NCBI GenBank assembly: GCA_965214035.1
Contig: OZ243932.1
Span: forward strand, 744,001 to 808,000
DNA length: 64,000 nt
From: JAJDYQ01 sp965214035
Lineage (GTDB): Bacteria > Pseudomonadota > Gammaproteobacteria > JAJDYQ01
Direction of reading: 5' to 3'
The position numbers were made by a program, and so were the translations under genes. The notes beneath the pieces are model-generated. The model was not told where the DNA came from and ran no database searches. It was given only the letters and a program-made list of their open reading frames with translations. Positions 58,700 to 64,000 of the stretch are shown piece by piece. Each line of letters begins with the position of its first letter. Position 1 is the first letter of the stretch.

Positions 58700-59590
58700 C
58701 TATAACTCAACAAGCGATGCGTCGAACACAGGCCCGTCAACACAGACACGCTTCATCGTATAGCCGTTTTTATCCCTGATTTTGACGACGCAGCCGGCGC
58801 AGCCGCCAACGGCACATGCCATATACTCTTCCAGTGACATTTGACAGGTGATAGAATATTTTTCAGCAAGCTTTTGGCAGGCGTATAGCATTGGGTGAGG
58901 ACCGCAGCAGAACATTTCGGTCATACTGGCTTGTGAACTGGTCAAGGTTTGCAGAAACCGGTCAGCCATTTCTGATACATAACCATTATAGCAGCCAGTC
59001 AGGCCACTCAGGCTGGCCAGTCGGCAGGCTATTGAAATACTTTCCAGGTCATTGATCGTATAAAGGCTATCAATACCGGGCATATCCAGATCAGACTCCA
59101 TCAAGGTGAATGGAAATGGCGACTCCGAACCCATGAAGGCATAAGTTATTTGACGGTCATCCGGGTATTGCCGATGTATGGTTTCGGCGGTGAAGATCAG
59201 CGGCGGAATCCCGACACCGCCACCTATTAATATGCGTATGGGTTTTTCCTCATGCAAAACAAAGGGACTGCCGACAGGGCCGAGCAGACTGAGAGTGGTG
59301 CCAGCCGACTGTTTGGCGAGTAGAGCTGTACCCTGACCGACTTCCCTGTACAACAGATCAATGTAACCCTCCTTCGGTCGAGTGCGCATGATTGACATCG
59401 GTCGCCTGAGAGGCAAGGAGCGGTCACACTGCAAATGCACAAACTGCCCATGGATGGCTTTACTGGCACACTGCGGGCAATGCAGTCGCAGAGTATGCTG
59501 ACAATCGTCATGGTGAAGCTGAGATATAACTGTTGCATCCTCCATATATATGGTATTGCGCCAGGCGGGATGTTGGGTGGGGCTTATCAT
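58700..59590 (-). CDS. PyrK-like dihydroorotate dehydrogenase electron-transfer subunit
   Basis: The 296-residue protein has the FAD-binding motif RPMSIMR (about residues 63-69), the NAD-binding ILIGGGVGIPPLIFTAE (about 118-134) and a C-terminal [2Fe-2S] cysteine cluster CAVGGCAGC with a later Cys. That layout is PyrK/ferredoxin-reductase. PyrK usually pairs with class 1B PyrD, which is not in the window. It starts six bases after pyrC', so it is co-transcribed with pyrimidine genes. Other redox partners remain possible. Confidence 0.75.
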   Translation of the reverse strand: MISPTQHPAWRNTIYMEDATVISQLHHDDCQHTLRLHCPQCASKAIHGQFVHLQCDRSLPLRRPMSIMRTRPKEGYIDLLYREVGQGTALLAKQSAGTTLSLLGPVGSPFVLHEEKPIRILIGGGVGIPPLIFTAETIHRQYPDDRQITYAFMGSESPFPFTLMESDLDMPGIDSLYTINDLESISIACRLASLSGLTGCYNGYVSEMADRFLQTLTSSQASMTEMFCCGPHPMLYACQKLAEKYSITCQMSLEEYMACAVGGCAGCVVKIRDKNGYTMKRVCVDGPVFDASLVEL

Positions 59591-59596
59591 GCCGGG

Positions 59597-60892
59597 TTAG
59601 TCGCGTTGGTAGCAGAGCCTGCCGGCCAGCAGCGTATGACTGATCCTGCCGGTAAAGGACCAGCCATTGAAGGGAGAATTTTTACCACGGCTCAAGCCCC
59701 GGTCGGCCTGATAAATCCACTCGGATTCAGGATCCAGAATGGCGATATCGGCGACATGGCCGGGAGACAGCCGGCCGGATGTTTTACCGATGATACTGGC
59801 CGGATGACAGGTACAACAACTGATCAGGGTTTCCAGCGGGACAATGCCATCGGTGGCCAGCTTCAGGACAAGAGGCAAAAAAGTATCCATGGTGCTCATA
59901 CCGGGTTCCGTTGCAGCGAATGGAGCGAGCTTGGCGTCGGCCTCATGCGGTTGATGATCCGAACAGATAGCGGAGATAACGCCGTCGATAACACCCTGTC
60001 TCAATGCGTCGCGGTCTGATTCGGAACGCAGTGGTGGTAACACATGCAGATTGCTGTCAAAGCCGATGATATCATTTTCGGTCAAAAAAAGCTGGTGTGC
60101 AGCGACATCGGCAGTAACGGGCAGACCATGTCGCCGGGCATCCTCGATAAGCCTGACCCCCCGGGCTGTGGACAAACGGCAGAAATGTGCTTCAACGCCG
60201 GTTATCTCAATCAGGGCAAGGTCACGGGAGATAGAAATAATTTCGCTGGCAGCCGGGATTCCTGCCAGCCCGATGCGAGATGCGACACGTCCTTCATGTG
60301 CGCAGCCATGGTGGGCAAGATACCCCTCTTGGGCATATAGAAAGACCTTCATGCCATGGCTTGCGCAATAATCCATGATATTCCTCATCATGCGGTGATT
60401 AGAGACAGGCAAACCGGCGTTACTGACGGCCGGGCAACCGGCATTTTTGAGGGCGGCGATCTCGCTTAATTTTTCCGATTTCAGGCCGACTGTCGTGGCG
60501 CCCAGGGTGAATATACGGGGTGTTGTGTGACAGTTGGACTTTTGCCGAATCAGATCGACGACTGCCGGGCTATCGATCACCGGTTCGGTATCTGGTGGGA
60601 TACAGACCGAAGTGACCCCGCTGGCCAATGCGGCGCGGGACTCATGGCAGATATCGGCCTTATGTTCATGTCCCGGCTCTCGAAAGCGGGCACACAGATC
60701 CGTCAGACCGGGCATGACCCACTTACCGGTAGCATCGATGATGTGATCGCGGCTAACAGAACCCTCTTCGGGGTGGTTTTGGCAGATCAGGCCATTGTCA
60801 TCGATATACAGGTCATGGATAGCATCTACATGGCTGGCCGGGTCGATGACACGGCCATTACGGATGAGGCGGATATTGGTTGATAAAGTCAT
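59597..60892 (-). CDS. pyrC': Inactive dihydroorotase homologue (PyrC')
   Basis: The 431-residue amidohydrolase-fold protein aligns with type I dihydroorotase but has lost metal ligands. The usual D-H-V-H-L-R-E-P-G reads GLTDLCARFREPGHEHKADI, without the two His. The later HICHVST position reads HFCRLST, with one His missing. Such non-catalytic homologues form a structural complex with aspartate transcarbamoylase in Pseudomonas. Its ATG overlaps the pyrB stop by four bases. An active pyrC must lie elsewhere if the pathway works. Confidence 0.85.
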   Translation of the reverse strand: MTLSTNIRLIRNGRVIDPASHVDAIHDLYIDDNGLICQNHPEEGSVSRDHIIDATGKWVMPGLTDLCARFREPGHEHKADICHESRAALASGVTSVCIPPDTEPVIDSPAVVDLIRQKSNCHTTPRIFTLGATTVGLKSEKLSEIAALKNAGCPAVSNAGLPVSNHRMMRNIMDYCASHGMKVFLYAQEGYLAHHGCAHEGRVASRIGLAGIPAASEIISISRDLALIEITGVEAHFCRLSTARGVRLIEDARRHGLPVTADVAAHQLFLTENDIIGFDSNLHVLPPLRSESDRDALRQGVIDGVISAICSDHQPHEADAKLAPFAATEPGMSTMDTFLPLVLKLATDGIVPLETLISCCTCHPASIIGKTSGRLSPGHVADIAILDPESEWIYQADRGLSRGKNSPFNGWSFTGRISHTLLAGRLCYQRD

Positions 60893-61854
60893 GGGGTTGT
60901 CGGGGTTCGGGCCAGTGCCATGGACATGACGGCCATACGGATAGCGATGCCATGGCTGACCTGCTCAAGAATAACCGACTGCGGGCCATCGGCGACAGAT
61001 GAAGACATTTCCACGCCCCGATTGATAGGGCCGGGGTGCATGACCAGCGCATCCGGTTTAGCGATCTGCAACCGGTCCCGCGTCAGGCCATAATGATGAT
61101 AATACTCATACTCACTGGGCAGATGTCCCGACTGCATGCGCTCATGCTGCAAGCGCAGCATGATAATGACATCGACATCCCTCAGACCATCTTCAGGATC
61201 ATAAAAAACCCGGACACCGAATGACTCTACATCGACAGGCAACAGCGTTCGAGGAGCGATGACCCGCACCTCCCCGGTCAACAGAATATTGAGCGCATGA
61301 ATCTGAGAGCGGGCCACTCGTGAATGCAATATATCGCCCACGATAGCCACACACAGTGAACCGAAGTCCGGTTTATGGCGCCGGATTGTGAATACATCGA
61401 GCAGAGCCTGTGTGGGATGGGCATGGCGACCGTCGCCGGCATTGACAACACGAATATGAGGAGCGACATGCTGAGCGATAAAATGGGCAGTCCCGCTATG
61501 AGAATGCCGCACTACAAACATATCAACATACATAGCCTCCAGATTTCTCAGCGTATCGAGCAAAGATTCCCCTTTCAGTGTTGCGGCGCTATCCAGAGCG
61601 ATATTCAATACATCGGCGGAAAGGCGTTTGGCAGCCAGCTCAAAAGTGGTTCGAGTACGGGTACTGGGTTCAAAAAACAGATTGGCGATGGTTTTGCCTC
61701 TTAGCAGAGGAACTTTCTTGATACTGCGGACAGTGACCCCGGTCATGGATTCAGCGGTATCGAGAATAGATACCAGCATCTCATACGGCAGCCCTTCTAC
61801 GGTCAGAAAATGTTTCAGGTCACCGGACTCATCCAGTTGTAAGGAAAGACTCAT
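60889..61854 (-). CDS. pyrB: Aspartate carbamoyltransferase catalytic subunit
   Basis: PyrB joins carbamoyl phosphate and aspartate. The 321-residue protein has the carbamoyl-phosphate motif ANLFFEPSTRTRTTFELAA (about residues 57-75), the HPTQALLDVFT segment (about 145-155) and LRLQHERM. The N-terminus has a short extension of the type seen in enzymes that bind PyrC'. It overlaps pyrR by four bases and pyrC' by four. No pyrI regulatory gene is in the window, fitting the PyrB-PyrC' type. Confidence 0.95.
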   Translation of the reverse strand: MSLSLQLDESGDLKHFLTVEGLPYEMLVSILDTAESMTGVTVRSIKKVPLLRGKTIANLFFEPSTRTRTTFELAAKRLSADVLNIALDSAATLKGESLLDTLRNLEAMYVDMFVVRHSHSGTAHFIAQHVAPHIRVVNAGDGRHAHPTQALLDVFTIRRHKPDFGSLCVAIVGDILHSRVARSQIHALNILLTGEVRVIAPRTLLPVDVESFGVRVFYDPEDGLRDVDVIIMLRLQHERMQSGHLPSEYEYYHHYGLTRDRLQIAKPDALVMHPGPINRGVEMSSSVADGPQSVILEQVSHGIAIRMAVMSMALARTPTTP

Positions 61855-62357
61855 GGCAGCCTGACCACCTCCAGGCCGAGTGGAGAAGGGCCGGACAGCT
61901 TGATTTGCTCATTATCCTGCAATTTGACCGTATCGCCCGCGCAATCGGCGGCGACAGGTAACTGCCGCCCATCACGCTGTATCAGCACAGCCAGCAGCAC
62001 AGAGGCGGGGCGTCCATAATCAAAGATCTCATTGAGTGCGGCGCGGACTGTGCGTCCCGTATAGAGCACATCATCAACCAGAATGATATGCCTGCCATCA
62101 ATATCGAAAGGGATCCGGGACGGGCGGACCTCGGGATGGAGACCGACACGTAAAAAATCATCACGGTAAAAAGATATATCCAGCGTGCCCAGAGGCAACC
62201 TCCCCGGCAGTTGCTGTTGCAGATGCTCGGCGATCCACACCCCGCCCGTATGTATACCGATAATAGCGCAATCCGGACAGCAGGACAGGCGGTCAGTCAC
62301 AGACCGGGTGAGATTTTCCAGGGCTGAACTGGCACAAAACTCAGAGCGGGTTGTCAT
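61851..62357 (-). CDS. pyrR: PyrR-type uracil phosphoribosyltransferase/regulator
   Basis: This 168-residue PyrR-like protein starts at ATG 62357; a TTG start at 62366 is possible. The PRPP-binding motif HIILVDDVLYTGRTVRAALN (about residues 94-113) and GIHTGGVWIAEHLQ match the family. In Gram-positive bacteria it attenuates pyr mRNA; in gammaproteobacterial pyrRBC clusters the binding target is less clear. It overlaps pyrB by four bases. I see no obvious attenuator in the leader upstream of it because ruvX overlaps it. Confidence 0.88.
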   Translation of the reverse strand: MTTRSEFCASSALENLTRSVTDRLSCCPDCAIIGIHTGGVWIAEHLQQQLPGRLPLGTLDISFYRDDFLRVGLHPEVRPSRIPFDIDGRHIILVDDVLYTGRTVRAALNEIFDYGRPASVLLAVLIQRDGRQLPVAADCAGDTVKLQDNEQIKLSGPSPLGLEVVRLP

Positions 62358-62784
62358 GGTTATCAAACCAGGTTTGCAGAATCACAGCGGCAGCCACATC
62401 GTCGAAGAGACGCATTTTTCTGCGTTTCATCCGGGGCAACCGATCTCTGGCGGCATATGAACTCAAATGCTCATCGATGCGATAAACAGGCAAATGAAAT
62501 CGTGCCTCCATATCGGAAGCGAAGCGACTGACACGCCGTATAAAAGGAGTAACTGTGCCGTCCGCGGTGCAGGGCATACCCACCACAAGCCCGCAAGGTT
62601 GCCACTCCTGGACAAGCTGTTCGATACGCAGCCAGTGCCTGCCGCCGGTGACAGGCACGACCTCGACCGGGTTGGTAGAGCGGGTAACTGACTGACCACC
62701 AGCGATACCCAGGTGCTTTTGACCATAATCAAAAGCCAGATAAAAGCCGTTTATAGAAAGAGGTTTTTCAGTGGGCTCAGGCAT
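62341..62784 (-). CDS. ruvX: Holliday junction resolvase-like protein RuvX/YqgF
   Basis: The 147-residue RNase H-fold nuclease starts at ATG 62784, overlapping the yqgE stop by eight bases. It contains FYLAFDYGQKHLGIAGGQSV with the first catalytic Asp (about residue 18), GLVVGMPCTADG, VYRIDEHLSSYAARDRL, and a final DDVAAAVILQTWFDN with the last Asp pair. YqgF helps 16S rRNA maturation and may act on junctions. It overlaps pyrR. Length and motifs are canonical. Confidence 0.9.
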   Translation of the reverse strand: MPEPTEKPLSINGFYLAFDYGQKHLGIAGGQSVTRSTNPVEVVPVTGGRHWLRIEQLVQEWQPCGLVVGMPCTADGTVTPFIRRVSRFASDMEARFHLPVYRIDEHLSSYAARDRLPRMKRRKMRLFDDVAAAVILQTWFDNHDNPL

Positions 62785-63343
62785 GGCCTGCTTGAAGAGA
62801 CATCTGTGACAGATCAATGCCGATCAACTGTGCGGCCTGTTGCCAGCTCCGGGTGCAATCCGGCTGAAAGATAATATCCACATCAGCCGGGGCAGACAGC
62901 CAGGCGTTTTCAAGCATCTCATCCTCCAGTTGCAGAGGCCCCCAGCTGGCGTAACCCAGCAAAAGGAGAAACCGGTCCGGTCCTCTGCCCTCACTGATGG
63001 CCTCCAGAATATCGATTGAAGTAGTAAGGATCAGCTCCGGGGTAACGGGTATAGAAGTGGCCCACTGCTCCGTGCCGTAATGCAATACAAACCCGCGTTC
63101 ACGCTCTACTGGCCCGCCGAAATAGACCGGGTTATCGCCCTTGAGCATTTTTTTGCTGTGCCCGATATTGGCCTGCTCGAACAAATCCTGAATGGTGATA
63201 TGGATAGGGCGATTGATAATAAGCCCCATGGCACCTTTTTCACTATGGTCACAGATATAGCTCACCGTATGGTCAAAATGAGGATTGACCATGTAAGGCA
63301 TGGCGATCAAAAAATGATTCGCTAAAGATGTCTGTTCAACCAT
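62777..63343 (-). CDS. yqgE: YqgE/AlgH family protein
   Basis: The 188-residue protein, from ATG 63343, fits UPF0301/AlgH: SLANHFLIAMPYMVNPHFDHTV at the start, then YICDHSEKGAMGLIINRPI, GGPVERERGFVLHY and LLLGYASWGPLQLEDEMLENAW. Its molecular function is unknown; in Pseudomonas it influences alginate expression. It is the first gene of the ruvX-pyrR-pyrB-pyrC'-pyrK run, with overlapping or nearly touching ends throughout, so one transcript is likely. Confidence 0.92.
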   Translation of the reverse strand: MVEQTSLANHFLIAMPYMVNPHFDHTVSYICDHSEKGAMGLIINRPIHITIQDLFEQANIGHSKKMLKGDNPVYFGGPVERERGFVLHYGTEQWATSIPVTPELILTTSIDILEAISEGRGPDRFLLLLGYASWGPLQLEDEMLENAWLSAPADVDIIFQPDCTRSWQQAAQLIGIDLSQMSLQAGHA

Positions 63344-63545
63344 GGACACAGTATCCTGTTTACAACGGTCAAAGGCAAGAGTTGGAATGGTAGAAATTCA
63401 CAAAAACGGCAGATTTTACCGATTCAGATACAACCAGTGACCCAAATGATCTGATGATCCTGGTGGATATCATTTTCAGGCGTATATTATTGTGTGCGCC
63501 TGCATTATAGGTAAGCTGCGATGCTCGCGTGCAGCGTTTTTGATG

Positions 63546-63818
63546 CTACAGGACGCCGTCCGGCAGCTGATCAGTGTTGATGCCCTCGTCTTCCAGCATG
63601 ATAGGGATACCATCTTTAACCAGATAAATCGTTTTCCCCGATTCGGTGATGAGTCCTTCCTGTATTTCGTCATTCAGGATGTCGCCTGCGATGTTACGGA
63701 CCCGACCCTGGCTGAGTTCGGTATTGAGTGCCTTCAGTTGTACTGCGGTCAGATGGTTCACAGGTGACTTTGTCACCGGACAACACAGAATTTCAAGTAG
63801 TTTTCCATCGATGGTCAT
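63546..63818 (-). CDS. Trm112-like/UPF0434 protein
   Basis: The 90-residue protein starts at ATG 63818 (MTIDGKLLEILCCPVTKSPV) with GGAGACAG upstream. The CCPV segment and the C-terminal YLVKDGIPIMLEDEG match the YcaR/Trm112p-like family. These small zinc-ribbon or Sm-like proteins may activate methyltransferases. A longer middle segment (about 30 residues) than E. coli YcaR is present. It lies between the pyr operon start and a 5'-nucleotidase on the same strand. Confidence 0.82.
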   Translation of the reverse strand: MTIDGKLLEILCCPVTKSPVNHLTAVQLKALNTELSQGRVRNIAGDILNDEIQEGLITESGKTIYLVKDGIPIMLEDEGINTDQLPDGVL

Positions 63819-63890
63819 GGGCTGTCTCCTGAGGTTTTGATCGGCTGCATTGCTGTTCATTGTAATGACTATGCACCTTGACGGCAAACT

Positions 63891-64000
63891 TTATGTTTCG
63901 TTGGCAATTCCATGTGGTACATGACCGGTGGTAATGTGTTGTGAGGCCGACTCAATGTTCTGATGTTGGTCGTCGAAAAAGATGTCTGCTCCAAAAGTTT
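63891..64000 (-). CDS. 5'-nucleotidase C-terminus, cut by window edge
   Basis: The minus-strand frame ending at TAA 63891-63893 reads FGADIFFDDQHQNIESASQH, then ITTGHVPHGIANET. This matches the C-terminal end of the bacterial 5'-nucleotidase family (PF06189 type, FFDDQ followed by VPxGIANE). The rest of the gene lies to the right of the window. It would dephosphorylate nucleoside monophosphates. Family identity rests on about 36 residues, so confidence is moderate. Confidence 0.6.
   Translation of the reverse strand, partial: TFGADIFFDDQHQNIESASQHITTGHVPHGIANET

Overview
The window reads as a gammaproteobacterial chromosome of moderate GC. Supporting markers are ZipA next to SMC, a yqgE-ruvX-pyrR-pyrB-pyrC-like cluster whose dihydroorotase homologue has lost its metal ligands, a short QueF, NAD-malic enzyme beside a sodium-pump oxaloacetate decarboxylase, and MetG with a fused tRNA-binding tail. 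The sodium-linked gene content (oxaloacetate decarboxylase, SLC13 carrier, Mrp/Mnh-type antiporter) suggests a marine or saline habitat. Genus cannot be fixed from the sequence. No tRNA, rRNA, CRISPR array or prophage was seen.

Layout. 1-2.6 kb is a graveyard of decayed mobile DNA: an IS256-type transposase inserted into an IS30-type transposase, then fragments of unrecognised genes. 2.6-11.1 kb is a sigma/anti-sigma pair (ECF sigma factor and zinc-cupin ChrR) divergent from a lipid-modification operon: two cyclopropane-synthase-like methyltransferases, a FAD amine-oxidase-like protein, DUF1365, DUF1295, DUF2878, DUF6134 and a lipocalin. Back-to-back TGATCC motifs lie between the two. 11.2-12.2 kb holds a small zinc ribbon followed by a Card1-like nuclease without a CARF domain. 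12.3-20.3 kb is housekeeping: SseB-like, JmjC-like, CysZ, QueF, SMC, ZipA, FolD. 20.5-27.3 kb is C4 metabolism: isocitrate lyase, divergent from oadGAB and NAD-malic enzyme. 27.3-32.5 kb carries DUF4124, RecA, an orphan PD-(D/E)XK nuclease, ThpR, PncC, Psd and a pseudogene. 32.6-34.6 kb is an SLC13 carrier. 34.7-37.1 kb is a bufferin-type metallophore operon (DUF2282 peptide, DUF692, DUF2063, DoxX). 37.3-49.8 kb contains a 2-hydroxyacid dehydrogenase, MetK, an RND efflux pair, an IS1595 remnant, a methyltransferase fused to a GIY-YIG-like T5orf172 domain, a YqaA-like membrane protein, a lipoprotein, an aldo/keto reductase homologue lacking the usual tyrosine, and MetG. 50.2-57.5 kb is an ten-gene Mrp/Mbh-type antiporter operon with three D-type subunits and no full A subunit. 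57.7-58.7 kb is an AT-rich glycosyltransferase. 58.7-64 kb is the pyrimidine cluster (pyrK-like, pyrC', pyrB, pyrR) with ruvX and yqgE, then a Trm112-like protein and the end of a 5'-nucleotidase.

How the parts may work together (inference). Oxaloacetate decarboxylase would export sodium, the SLC13 carrier could spend it on dicarboxylate uptake, malic enzyme would interconvert malate and pyruvate, and the Mrp-type complex would couple sodium to protons. The sigma/ChrR module probably controls the membrane-lipid operon in response to oxidative or photo-oxidative stress. The bufferin operon probably protects against copper. The least characterised items are the sigma/ChrR lipid operon, the zinc-ribbon/Card1-like pair, the methyltransferase-T5orf172 fusion, the nuclease beside recA, and the triple-D antiporter. 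By eye, base composition between strands switches near 39.6, 50.06 and 57.6 kb, which suggests past rearrangement.
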